From Candidatus Liberibacter solanacearum CLso-ZC1 (GTDB taxonomy: Bacteria; Pseudomonadota; Alphaproteobacteria; Rhizobiales; Rhizobiaceae): a stretch of 64,000 nucleotides of DNA. This document shows positions 48,057 to 56,550 of this stretch, piece by piece (the first letter of the stretch is position 1; every line of letters starts with the position of its first letter). The stretch covers positions 372,001 to 436,000 of the forward strand of contig NC_014774.1 in assembly GCF_000183665.1 (NCBI RefSeq). The letters are read 5' to 3'. Position numbers and translations under genes: made by a program. The notes below the pieces were generated by a model. It saw nothing but the letters and a program-made list of their open reading frames with translations, ran no database searches and had not been told where the DNA came from.

Positions 48057-48917
48057 ATGGGAAACCCAATCATGCTGTTATCTGTTTTGATGTATCCAAA
48101 TATTGATCCTATTGCAATATCATTAGGTCCTCTTGCTATACGTTGGTATGGATTGTCTTATTTAGTTGGTATTTTTTTTGGCATTTGGTACATGCGATAT
48201 TTGCTAGACAAGCCTTTATTATGGACAGAAGAGCAAAATCATAAGAATCTTGTCTATAAGACAGATGATTGCCAAGAAAAATTTTCTTTTTGGGTAGTTG
48301 TAAGTATGATTGTCGGTGGTCGTATAGCATATGTGCTTTTTTATAACTGGAAAATATTCTGGGAGTTCCCATTACATATCTTTTTCCTTTGGGAGGGAGG
48401 TATGTCTTTTCATGGTGGATTGATAGGTGCGTTTTTATCCTTGTTTGTTTTGTCACGCATTTTTAAATTTTCTTTTTGGGTGTTTTTAGATCTTATTGCG
48501 GCATCTGCGCCAGTTGGGATATTCTTAGGGCGTATTGCTAATTTCATCAATGGTGAATTATGGGGGAAAGTTTCTTGGGTCCCGTGGGCTATGGTTTTTC
48601 CTAATGGGGGCGATTTACCACGTCATCCAAGTCAGTTATATGAAGCATTTTCTGAAGGATTAGTTATTTTCTTGATTATGCAGTGGATGGTTTATCATGG
48701 TGCTCTTAAAAAGCCGGGATTGACGGCGGGTGTCTTTTCTATTTGTTATGCTATTGCAAGGATTGGCATGGAATTTTTCCGCGAACCAGATTATCAGTTA
48801 GGCTACTTACTGGACGGATGGGTAACAATGGGGATGGTATTATCTATTCTGACACTGATTATTGGGATTTGGATTGTTTTCCAGGCGGTGCGAACAAAAA
48901 GTAGAGAATGTTTGTGA
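48057..48917 (+). CDS. lgt: Prolipoprotein diacylglyceryl transferase
   Basis: Lgt transfers diacylglycerol from phosphatidylglycerol to the lipobox cysteine, the first step of lipoprotein maturation, in the inner membrane. The 286-aa protein has several membrane helices and the family signature GRIANFINGELWGK, plus LAIRWYGLSYLVG at the N terminus and GGMSFHGGLIGA, with the essential residues apparently intact. ATG 48057 has no ribosome site; ATGs at 48072 and 48090 are possible alternatives. It overlaps midA by 10 bases. Its integrity contrasts with the lnt homologue at 26 kb. Confidence 0.95.
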   Translation: MGNPIMLLSVLMYPNIDPIAISLGPLAIRWYGLSYLVGIFFGIWYMRYLLDKPLLWTEEQNHKNLVYKTDDCQEKFSFWVVVSMIVGGRIAYVLFYNWKIFWEFPLHIFFLWEGGMSFHGGLIGAFLSLFVLSRIFKFSFWVFLDLIAASAPVGIFLGRIANFINGELWGKVSWVPWAMVFPNGGDLPRHPSQLYEAFSEGLVIFLIMQWMVYHGALKKPGLTAGVFSICYAIARIGMEFFREPDYQLGYLLDGWVTMGMVLSILTLIIGIWIVFQAVRTKSRECL

Positions 48918-50014
48918 AGACTGGATTGTATCAAAAGATAGTAGATCTCATCAAAAGAAATGGTCAGATTACTATTGATCAATATTTTTCGTTATGTCTT
49001 TCAGATTCTGAGTTTGGCTATTATAAAACATGTAATCCATTTGGAGTGGATGGGGATTTTGTTACTGCTCCAGAAATAAGTCAAATTTTTGGAGAGATGT
49101 TAGCGATCTTTTTGATTTTTGCATGGGAACAGCATGGATTCCCACGGTGTGTTAGATTAATAGAAATGGGTCCGGGTAGGGGGACCATGATGTTGGATGT
49201 TTTGCGCACCATTTGCAAATTAAGGCCTGATTTTTTTGCTATCCTATCGATTTATATGATCGAGAATAGCGAAAGACTTGTTTCGATTCAAAAGAAGAAT
49301 CTTTCATTTTATGGAGATAAGATAAATTGGTGTGTTGGTATCTCTGATGTTCCGCCAGGGTTTACTTTTCTTATGGCGAATGAATTTTTTGATAGTTTGC
49401 CAATCAAACAATTTGTTATAACCAATGATGGAATGCGTGAACGCATGATTGATATAGATCACCATGAGTTGCTCGTTTTTGGCATAGGAAAAAATGCGAT
49501 AACATCGCCTGTTTCTCCGTTTAATGATTATTTTCCTGGTATGATATTAGAAACTTCTCCATGCCGAGATTCCGCAATACAATCTATTGCTGATAGATTA
49601 GTATGTGAGGGGGGCACGGCAATTGTGATTGATTATGGGCATTTACAATCTGGCATGGGTGATACGCTGCAAGCAGTTAAAGGGCATAAATATGATCCAC
49701 CATTAATGCATCCAGGACAGGCAGATCTGAGCAGTCATGTTGATTTTCAGCGGTTATCTTCAATTTCTATTTTACGCAAATTATATATCAATGGATGTGT
49801 AAAGCAGGGTAAATTTTTAGAATGTCTTGGAATTTGGCAGAGGGTTTTTTCTCTTATGAAAAACACAGATAGAGCAGATATTTTATTGGATTCTGTTAGA
49901 CGTTTAGTGGGGATGCCTTCTGACGACAAAAGTATGGGAGAATTATTTAAGGTATTAGTTGTCTCTCACAGGAAGGTAGACTTGGTGCCTTTTGTGAATT
50001 GCGATTGTTTTTAA
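48908..50014 (+). CDS. MidA/NDUFAF7-family SAM-dependent methyltransferase
   Basis: The 368-aa protein belongs to the DUF185 family, whose mitochondrial member NDUFAF7 methylates an arginine of complex I subunit NDUFS2. The SAM-binding glycine motif is LIEMGPGRGTMMLDVL near residue 90. FGYYKTCNPFGVDGDFVTAPEISQIFGEM at the N terminus and ANEFFDSLPIKQF are family-specific. It overlaps lgt by 10 bases, indicating translational coupling, as in other alphaproteobacteria. The pgeF gene that often follows is absent. Confidence 0.92.
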   Translation: MFVKTGLYQKIVDLIKRNGQITIDQYFSLCLSDSEFGYYKTCNPFGVDGDFVTAPEISQIFGEMLAIFLIFAWEQHGFPRCVRLIEMGPGRGTMMLDVLRTICKLRPDFFAILSIYMIENSERLVSIQKKNLSFYGDKINWCVGISDVPPGFTFLMANEFFDSLPIKQFVITNDGMRERMIDIDHHELLVFGIGKNAITSPVSPFNDYFPGMILETSPCRDSAIQSIADRLVCEGGTAIVIDYGHLQSGMGDTLQAVKGHKYDPPLMHPGQADLSSHVDFQRLSSISILRKLYINGCVKQGKFLECLGIWQRVFSLMKNTDRADILLDSVRRLVGMPSDDKSMGELFKVLVVSHRKVDLVPFVNCDCF

Positions 50015-50319
50015 GGGTTTTTATTGACAAAAAAGGTATTTGTATTTCCCTGAAGACATTAATCAAGTAAAAGTATCTTGATATATTTGTAAAGAGATAT
50101 GTATATTCAAGAATAGATTATTTTGGTTGTTGCAAAAAATACTAGAAGGGAATCATCACAATTTATTTGATTATCTTTTAAGTGAATTGCGTAATGTAAA
50201 AGATATTTTCCATGTAGGTTTGGATTTATATATAGATCATTAAATGTTGGGAAGATGAAAAGGGTGGACAAGTTGCGTTTAAAGAAATCGTTTTACGTTT
50301 TAAATAGGGTATATTGTAT
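50015..50319. other. Intergenic region upstream of prs
   Basis: About 300 AT-rich bases without a recognisable gene. In rhizobia a pgeF (laccase-domain) gene commonly follows the MidA gene; no trace of it could be seen. The prs promoter should be here. Confidence 0.4.
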
Positions 50320-51252
50320 ATGAAAATATTTGCAGGTAATTCCAATAAGCGTCTTGCTGAAGATATCTGTGATTACTTGGGTATTTCTTTAGGAAAGGCT
50401 GCGGTCACATATTTTTCTGATAGAGAAGTATTTGTGGAAATTGGGGAAAATGTGCGAGGAGAAGATGTTTTTATTGTTCAGTCTACTTCTTGTCCAGCTA
50501 ACGATCACTTAATGGAGTTGCTTATTATGATCGATGCTGCGCGTCGTTCTTCAGCGGGGCGTATTACAGGGGTCATTCCTTATTTTGGATATTGTCGACA
50601 AGATCGGAAGCCTAGTCCTCGTACACCTATATCTGCCAAATTAGTTGCAAATTTGATTACACAGGCTGGCGCTGATCGTGTTATGATGTTGGACTTGCAT
50701 GCAGGACAAGTCCAAGGTTTTTTTGACATTCCAACCGATAATCTATATGCCTTACGAATTTTAGAGCGTCATATTAAAGAATGCCATGATATTGCGAATC
50801 TCATGGTTGTTTCTCCCGATGTGGGGGGAGTTGTGCGTGCCCGTGCACTCGCTAAAAGATTGGGATGTTTGCTTGCAATCGTGGATAAAAGGCGTGAACA
50901 TCCAGGGCAAATTGAGGCTATGAATGTTATAGGGAAGGTAAGAGGGAAAGACTGTATTCTTATTGATGATATCGTCGATACTGGAGGAACGCTTTGTGGT
51001 GCCGCCGATGCTTTGTATGAACAAGGGGCTTCGAGTGTAGCGGCTTATATTACGCATGGTGTTTTGTCGGGATCCGCCATTAAACGCATAGAATCTTCTA
51101 AGCTAAAAGAGCTTATTATTACTGATTCTATACAGCCTACGGATTTAGTTAAATCTTCTCCTAGAATACGTGTTCTTACTATTGCTCAGTTGTTAGGAGA
51201 GGCTATTAGTAGAACTTTCCAAGAGCAATCTATTTCAAGTTTATTTAATTAA
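50320..51252 (+). CDS. prs: Ribose-phosphate pyrophosphokinase
   Basis: It makes PRPP from ribose 5-phosphate and ATP, feeding purines, pyrimidines, histidine and NAD; purH, pyrD and guaA in this window depend on it. The 310-aa protein has [15 protein letters not shown], the catalytic flexible loop region [32 protein letters not shown], and the PRPP-binding [13 protein letters not shown] start at ATG 50320 with AGGG upstream, rather than an in-frame TTG two codons earlier. An intrinsic terminator follows. Confidence 0.97.
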   Translation: MKIFAGNSNKRLAEDICDYLGISLGKAAVTYFSDREVFVEIGENVRGEDVFIVQSTSCPANDHLMELLIMIDAARRSSAGRITGVIPYFGYCRQDRKPSPRTPISAKLVANLITQAGADRVMMLDLHAGQVQGFFDIPTDNLYALRILERHIKECHDIANLMVVSPDVGGVVRARALAKRLGCLLAIVDKRREHPGQIEAMNVIGKVRGKDCILIDDIVDTGGTLCGAADALYEQGASSVAAYITHGVLSGSAIKRIESSKLKELIITDSIQPTDLVKSSPRIRVLTIAQLLGEAISRTFQEQSISSLFN

Positions 51253-51294
51253 CATCTCGATTTACGTATATGTAATTTTATGAATAATTGAAAT

Positions 51295-51321
51295 ATTGGT
51301 GATTTATCATTCCAATTTTTT
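51295..51321 (+). terminator. Intrinsic terminator after prs
   Basis: ATTGG (51295-51299) pairs with CCAAT (51312-51316). TGAT/ATCA can extend the stem inward past a two-base bulge, and a run of six T (51316-51321) follows. It lies 43 bases after the prs stop. Confidence 0.5.
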
Positions 51322-51366
51322 GCTTTTAAAGGAAGGGATTAAATGCAATTTTTATGGACAATGATA

Positions 51367-51561
51367 CTAGAAATCTATTGATAATCCGTTTTTTTCCCAA
51401 TCTCCAAAACGAGTAGGGTCGGGACCGTCTCTTCCTCCTATTTCTACTGGATGTTTAGCGTTTTTGTTTTCAGCTGAGCGACGTTGACGTGCTTCTTCTA
51501 GGGCGCGTTTTGCGATAGAAGAAAGAGTTTCTTTCGATTTTTTAGTTGTATTATTGTTCAT
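51367..51561 (-). CDS. DUF1674 / SDHAF4-like small protein
   Basis: The 64-aa protein ends HPVEIGGRDGPDPTRFGDWEKNGLSIDF, the hallmark of DUF1674. The eukaryotic member SDHAF4 protects the flavinylated subunit of succinate dehydrogenase during assembly, and a similar role is likely in alphaproteobacteria. A charged helix (TLSSIAKRALEEARQRRSA) precedes the conserved tail. I start at ATG 51561 (MNNNTTKKS), which has GAGGA close upstream; an in-frame ATG at 51624 would add 21 residues. In rhizobia it typically neighbours rsmB, as here. Confidence 0.87.
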   Translation of the reverse strand: MNNNTTKKSKETLSSIAKRALEEARQRRSAENKNAKHPVEIGGRDGPDPTRFGDWEKNGLSIDF

Positions 51562-51757
51562 AAATCCTCGACTTTTTCGTTTTTCATATGATCTGTATTT
51601 ATTTTGAATGATGGTATTGGTCATTATAACTTATATTCACGTGTTTAGCTTAAGATTAGGCAAAATTAGTGCCAAAATAAAAATAAGTAGAATGAACTGA
51701 TTATAAAATACACTTTCTAACTTTTTTTGGCAAATTCTGCTATTATTGTCGCTGTTT

Positions 51758-52100
51758 TTAGGTAAGTTTTCTCAGGTTAACTTCTCTGATATATAAAGCC
51801 ATTCCCATTGTCGACCAATCCATACATTGCCATAAGTTCATGAGGATTAGCTCTTGCATTGGCTAAATAGTTGCTCCTCTTAAATCCATGTATCGTACAT
51901 TCATAGGTAACCTTGCTTCTGCGCCTCTGCTTTTAAACTAGTTCCCAAAAGATTTAAGAGTGAAAAAATGTTTGCCGTGCGAAGAAGTAACGAAAGTATC
52001 TCTATCTTCTCCTACAGCATTGAGAAATTTTTGCAAAGGTTTAAAAATAGGGACATGAACCATCTTGCTTTTTTTTTTGAATATGGGCGGATAAAACATT
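51758..52100 (-). pseudogene. Degenerate tyrosine recombinase (phage-type integrase) C-terminal part
   Basis: Reading the minus strand gives HVPIFKPLQKFLNAVGEDRD, then FVTSSHGKHFFTLKSFGN, a TAG where WF would follow, then FKSRGAEARLP, then YMDLRGATI at the place of the AHGLRKAAAT box. After a further stop, another frame continues ANARANPHELMAMYG and the first frame resumes WSTMGMALYIREVNLRKL. This is the order of a tyrosine recombinase catalytic domain, including the PHELMAMFGW...YTREA end near the nucleophile Tyr. At least two stops and two frame changes show it is dead. The N-terminal part is missing. It is the only integrase trace in the window. Confidence 0.8.
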
Positions 52101-52396
52101 ATAATCATTGAACAATGAACTTTATTATAGAATATTTTTGGTAATATTGCATGCTATATGATACGAACTTATTTGTTGGTTGATAGATGTTATTGCTCTA
52201 GGGGATTGAGGGCATATAGGTTATTTTTATCGTGATATTGCAGTATGGATATAATGCCAATCATGTTATTTTGTAGGAACATTTATGTACTGTGTGTTCC
52301 TTTCTTTGTGGCGAAGTATTGTTTTTTCCCTATAATTTATTAACACTAAGGATAAGATACGATGTTTGTAGATTGGTGGTATTGTTGAAATCTGGG
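52101..52396. other. Intergenic region upstream of rsmB
   Basis: Between the integrase remnant and rsmB the sequence is AT-rich and has no recognisable gene. Any N-terminal integrase sequence is no longer detectable by eye. The frame of rsmB stays open upstream to 52292 but that extension shows no family similarity. Confidence 0.4.
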
Positions 52397-53716
52397 ATGA
52401 ATGCACGTCTTGTTGCTGCTCATTTATTATCTTGTGTAACGAGAAAACGTATTTCTTTAACTTGTTTGTTGGATCCAGAGCGTGGAGATATTGCCTTTCG
52501 GAAGCTTTCACATAAGGATCAGGCATTAGTTCGTGCTATTTTAAGCACAACGTTGCGCTTTCTTCCTCGTATTGATGCTGTTCTTGATTTGTTGCTGGTA
52601 TCTTCTCTTTCAAAGAAAAAACAATCTTTGCGGCAGTTATTTCGCATTTCTATTGCTCAGATTCTTTATTTAGATGTTGCGGATTATGCTGTTGTTGATT
52701 TGGCAGTAGAACAAGCTAAGCGCGATCAAGAAAATCGGCATTTTTCAAATCTTGTCAATTCTATTTTGCGTAGAGTTTCCAGAGAAAAAACAGAATTATT
52801 ACAGCGTTTTTCAAGCATATCAGTTATTCCTCAATGGTTTAAGAAACGTTTAGAAGACTTCTATGGAAAGGAATCTACTTACTGTATATCTCAGGCTTGT
52901 CTTACCCCTAGTTATGTTGATTTAACAGTAAAGTCTGATATTGAAATATGGGCGAATAAATTAAATGCTGTTGTGTTGCCTACCGGAGGAATACGTCTCA
53001 GGGAATTTCGGGGATCGGTTTCTTCTCTTCCTGGATTTGCGGAAGGTGTGTGGTGGGTGCAGGATGCTTCAGCTTCTATTCCTGTGCAACTATTTGGGCC
53101 ATTAAATGGTCTTTCTGTTTTGGATTTATGTGCTGCTCCTGGGGGAAAGACCGCTCAACTTATTTTGTCGGGGGCGAAAGTGACAGCTCTTGATATTTCA
53201 AATAATCGTTTAGAAAAACTTCAACATAATTTGAATAGGTTGCGTTTGTGCGCTGATAATATCATTGAAGGTGATGCCTTTGATTATCGTCCTAAAAAAT
53301 TATTTGATGCTGTTCTTGTAGACGCTCCTTGTTCATCTACGGGGACAATGAGGCGTCATCCTGATGTATTATGGACGAGAGATGCGGAAGATATCGTAAG
53401 GTCGGCATGTTTCCAAGAAAGATTGCTTTTACATGGATTGGCTCTTGTCAAGCCTGGAGGAATCGTTGTTTTTTCCAATTGTTCTTTAGACAAACAAGAT
53501 AGTGAAGATGTTGTACGGAAAGTTCTTCGATCTTCGTTGATTCCAGTTGAGATAATGTCCTTGAACAATGCTAGTTGGAATAATATGGCTATGGCGATTA
53601 CCCCTGAAGGATGGCTTCGTATTACTCCAGACATGTTGGGAGAGATTGAAGGAGTGCCTTCAGGGATGGATGGTTTCTTTGCTGTTGCATTGCGTCGGCT
53701 GATTGTTCAAAATTAA
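52397..53716 (+). CDS. rsmB: 16S rRNA (cytosine-C5)-methyltransferase RsmB
   Basis: RsmB (Sun/Fmu) methylates C967 of 16S rRNA. Residues about 1-140 form the NusB-like RNA-binding domain (ARLVAAHLLSCV, DYAVVDLAVEQAK, FSNLVNSILRRV). The Rossmann methyltransferase domain follows, with SAM motif DLCAAPGGKTAQL and the catalytic cysteine pair in VDAPCSSTGTMRRHPDV and FSNCSLDKQDSEDVV. I start at ATG 52397 (MNARLVAAH) because similarity begins there; TTG 52385 is possible. Length from there is 439 aa, normal. A heparinase-like gene that sits between rsmB and purH in rhizobia is absent. Confidence 0.95.
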   Translation: MNARLVAAHLLSCVTRKRISLTCLLDPERGDIAFRKLSHKDQALVRAILSTTLRFLPRIDAVLDLLLVSSLSKKKQSLRQLFRISIAQILYLDVADYAVVDLAVEQAKRDQENRHFSNLVNSILRRVSREKTELLQRFSSISVIPQWFKKRLEDFYGKESTYCISQACLTPSYVDLTVKSDIEIWANKLNAVVLPTGGIRLREFRGSVSSLPGFAEGVWWVQDASASIPVQLFGPLNGLSVLDLCAAPGGKTAQLILSGAKVTALDISNNRLEKLQHNLNRLRLCADNIIEGDAFDYRPKKLFDAVLVDAPCSSTGTMRRHPDVLWTRDAEDIVRSACFQERLLLHGLALVKPGGIVVFSNCSLDKQDSEDVVRKVLRSSLIPVEIMSLNNASWNNMAMAITPEGWLRITPDMLGEIEGVPSGMDGFFAVALRRLIVQN

Positions 53717-54003
53717 TGATAATATTGGAATTTTTCTATAGTTAGGATGTTGTTTGTCATTATCATTTTTTAAAATTATGAAGGATGATTTTTTGTTGGA
53801 TATAGCCTTTAAAAGAGGGGGATATTGTGTTTATAATTATATTAATTGACATGATAGTTACACTTTGTCATTTTTGTAAAAAGTTCAATCAATCGGTTTA
53901 GTGACTTTCTCAAAAATAGGGATGATTTTGTTTTTATATGTTGGAAACGTTGGGCATGATAGCTCATTATCTTTTAAGTACTATATAAAATAGGGATCTT
54001 TTC

Positions 54004-55617
54004 ATGGATTTTTCTCATAGAAAATATTGTGGTTCCGATGAAATTTTGGTAAAAAATGCACTGATATCTGTATATGATAAAACTGGTATTGTTGAATTTT
54101 CTAGGCGACTACTTTCATGGGGGATTAAACTCGTATCAACAGGTGGAACTTGTCAACTGCTTGAAAAAGAAAATATTCCGGTCACAAATATTTCTGACAT
54201 TACAGGATTCCCTGAAATAATGGATGGGCGTGTCAAGACTTTACATCCTAAGATATATGGGGGGCTATTGGGTATTCGTGATAATCCAGAACATATGATG
54301 GCTATGCGGGAGCATGGATTGGAATCAATTGATCTTGTGGTTGTTAACTTATATCCATTTGAAGAATCTTGTTTGAGGGAAGATGAGTATCATACCATAG
54401 TAGAAAACATTGATATTGGTGGCCCATCTATGATTAGAGCAGCTGCTAAGAATCATGATTATGTGACTGTTTTAACTGATTCAAAAGACTATCCATTATT
54501 TCTATCTGAGATGGAATCCAATAATGGAAAGGTGTTGCTTAATTTTCGAAAAAAAATGGCTTTACAAGCTTTTTTTAGAACTGCTTCTTATGATGCGGCG
54601 ATTTGCAGGTGGTTTGCAAATGCCAAAAATGAGGATTTCCCTGATTATTTGAATATTACTGGCACAAAGAAGCAAGAGATGCGTTATGGGGAAAATCCTC
54701 ATCAAAAAGCCGCACTTTATTCTATCCTTAATAAAAAATCCGGAATAGCCAATGCTACTTTGGTTCAAGGAAAGCCACTTTCGTATAATAATATCAATGA
54801 TCTTGATGCTGCGTATGAACTTGTTTCAGAATTTAGTTCCGAAGATTGTGCCGCTTGTGTGATTGTAAAACACACTAATCCATGTGGTGTAGCAATTGCC
54901 GATACCCTTCTTGAAGCATATCGTCGGGCATTATCATGTGATCCTATGTCTGCATTTGGTGGAATTGTTGCATTTAATCAAGCACTAGACCAAGAAGTCG
55001 CGCGGGAAGTAATAAAAATTTTTACTGAAGTTATTGTAGCTCCTAACATTTCTAAGGAGGCTGAGGTTGTTATTTCCGAGAAGCCGAACATGCGGTTTTT
55101 AAAGACATTTGAGTTATCTGATCCTCGTGCTCAAGATATTGTGTTTAAAACGGTTTCGGGTGGTATTCTCGTACAAACGCGTGATAATAATGTGGTGGAT
55201 GATCAAGAGTTGACGGTAGTGACAAAAAGAAGCCCAACTCCTAAAGAGTTGAGTGATATGAAATTTGCTCTTAAGATAGTAAAACATGTCAAATCTAATG
55301 CCGTTGTCTTTGCTAAAGAAGGTCGTACTATTGGAATTGGTTCTGGTCAAACGAGCAGAGTAGACTCGACTCGTTTTGCGGCGATAAAATCTCAAGGAAT
55401 TTCTGCACAAGAAGGAATTAAATCTGTAACGAGTGGTGCTGTTATTGCTTCAGAAGCATTTTATCCTTTTCCTGATGGTATTCTAGAGGCCATTAAGGCG
55501 GGGGTTACTGCCGTTATTCAGCCTGGGGGATCTATACGAGATTTGGAAATCATTTCAGTTGCAGACCAGCATAATATTGCAATGGTTTTTACAGGGATAA
55601 GGCATTTTCGTCATTAA
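54004..55617 (+). CDS. purH: Bifunctional AICAR formyltransferase / IMP cyclohydrolase
   Basis: PurH performs the last two steps of IMP synthesis. The 537-aa protein has the N-terminal cyclohydrolase (MGS-like) domain ([33 protein letters not shown]) and the C-terminal AICAR transformylase domain with the KHTNPCGVA motif and [14 protein letters not shown]. The ending, [10 protein letters not shown], is the family C terminus. ATG 54004 follows AGGGA. It converges on the carbonic anhydrase gene with 36 bases between stops. Confidence 0.97.
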   Translation: MDFSHRKYCGSDEILVKNALISVYDKTGIVEFSRRLLSWGIKLVSTGGTCQLLEKENIPVTNISDITGFPEIMDGRVKTLHPKIYGGLLGIRDNPEHMMAMREHGLESIDLVVVNLYPFEESCLREDEYHTIVENIDIGGPSMIRAAAKNHDYVTVLTDSKDYPLFLSEMESNNGKVLLNFRKKMALQAFFRTASYDAAICRWFANAKNEDFPDYLNITGTKKQEMRYGENPHQKAALYSILNKKSGIANATLVQGKPLSYNNINDLDAAYELVSEFSSEDCAACVIVKHTNPCGVAIADTLLEAYRRALSCDPMSAFGGIVAFNQALDQEVAREVIKIFTEVIVAPNISKEAEVVISEKPNMRFLKTFELSDPRAQDIVFKTVSGGILVQTRDNNVVDDQELTVVTKRSPTPKELSDMKFALKIVKHVKSNAVVFAKEGRTIGIGSGQTSRVDSTRFAAIKSQGISAQEGIKSVTSGAVIASEAFYPFPDGILEAIKAGVTAVIQPGGSIRDLEIISVADQHNIAMVFTGIRHFRH

Positions 55618-55666
55618 TAATACTGAGTGATATTGTAAAAAATTAGGAATTCATCACTGAGTATTA
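55618..55666. terminator. 14-bp imperfect inverted repeat between purH and the carbonic anhydrase gene
   Basis: TAATACTGAGTGAT (55618-55631) and ATCACTGAGTATTA (55653-55666) are inverted repeats with one mismatch and a 21-base loop. The right arm overlaps the end of the carbonic anhydrase frame. It lies between convergent genes and so could end both transcripts, although no T-run follows on either side. Confidence 0.4.
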
Positions 55667-56277
55667 AGAATAAATTCATTGCTATTAGGATTTAAAATCC
55701 ACAATTCACCAGTTCTAATATCAAACCAAGCACCGTGGATGTGTAGCAAATTTTGTTCTTCTAATTCCCTAACAAAAGGGAAGCCCCGTATGTTGTGTAA
55801 GGAATTGCGAATTGAAAGTTGTTCGAGAATAGTTTGTTTTTCAACAGGGTCATTTGTCATTATTTTTTGAGCAATAGGGCGTACGATATCCATCCATTTC
55901 CCAATAAAGTCCCCGGGGCATAGAGGAAGGGTTATGGGATCTAAGATGGCTTGTATGCCTCCACAACGACCATGCCCCATGATGACTATATGCTCTACAC
56001 CAAGGGCTTGAACTGCAAATTCAATTGCAGCAGAGGTCGCATGGTGTTGTCCATCTGGTTCATAAGGTGGTACAATATTCGCAACGTTGCGTACTACAAA
56101 AAGATCGCCAGGTTGAGCGTCAAATATTGTCTCAGGTGTAACGCGCGAATCACAGCAGGAGATAATCATTATTTTAGGTTTCTGTTTGTTTGCTAGTGTT
56201 TGGAATAACTTTGCATCATAATGATTTTTGATGAAGTGACGGTGGCTTTTAAGTAGTTTTTTGGGAAATTCATTCAT
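55654..56277 (-). CDS. can: Beta-class carbonic anhydrase
   Basis: It interconverts carbon dioxide and bicarbonate; bicarbonate is a substrate of CarAB. The 207-aa protein shows the zinc-binding set of beta-CAs: Cys and Asp in MIISCCDSRVTPE and His/Cys in VIMGHGRCGGIQ. GDLFVVRNVANIVPPYEPDG and TSAAIEFAVQALGV also fit. ATG 56277 is used; the ribosome site is weak. It is monocistronic and convergent with purH. Confidence 0.95.
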   Translation of the reverse strand: MNEFPKKLLKSHRHFIKNHYDAKLFQTLANKQKPKIMIISCCDSRVTPETIFDAQPGDLFVVRNVANIVPPYEPDGQHHATSAAIEFAVQALGVEHIVIMGHGRCGGIQAILDPITLPLCPGDFIGKWMDIVRPIAQKIMTNDPVEKQTILEQLSIRNSLHNIRGFPFVRELEEQNLLHIHGAWFDIRTGELWILNPNSNEFILNTQ

Positions 56278-56550
56278 AACTCTTAGTTATGTGTTTTTTA
56301 TCGTAAAAATCAAGTGTGATATGATTAAAACTCACAAATTCTTTAAATAGAGGAAATGATAATGGAAAAAATAATTAAAGATTAAAGTGGTCAAGTTTTG
56401 ATTGATCTATTAATATGATGATTGATTTGAATGAGAAATAAATGTTTTATTGTTTTTATTGATATATTTACATAATCCAGGCGATAGTAATAATTTGATT
56501 ATGTACGTCTTCGTTAGTGAAATAAGAGTGATTCTTAAAGGATAATAACG

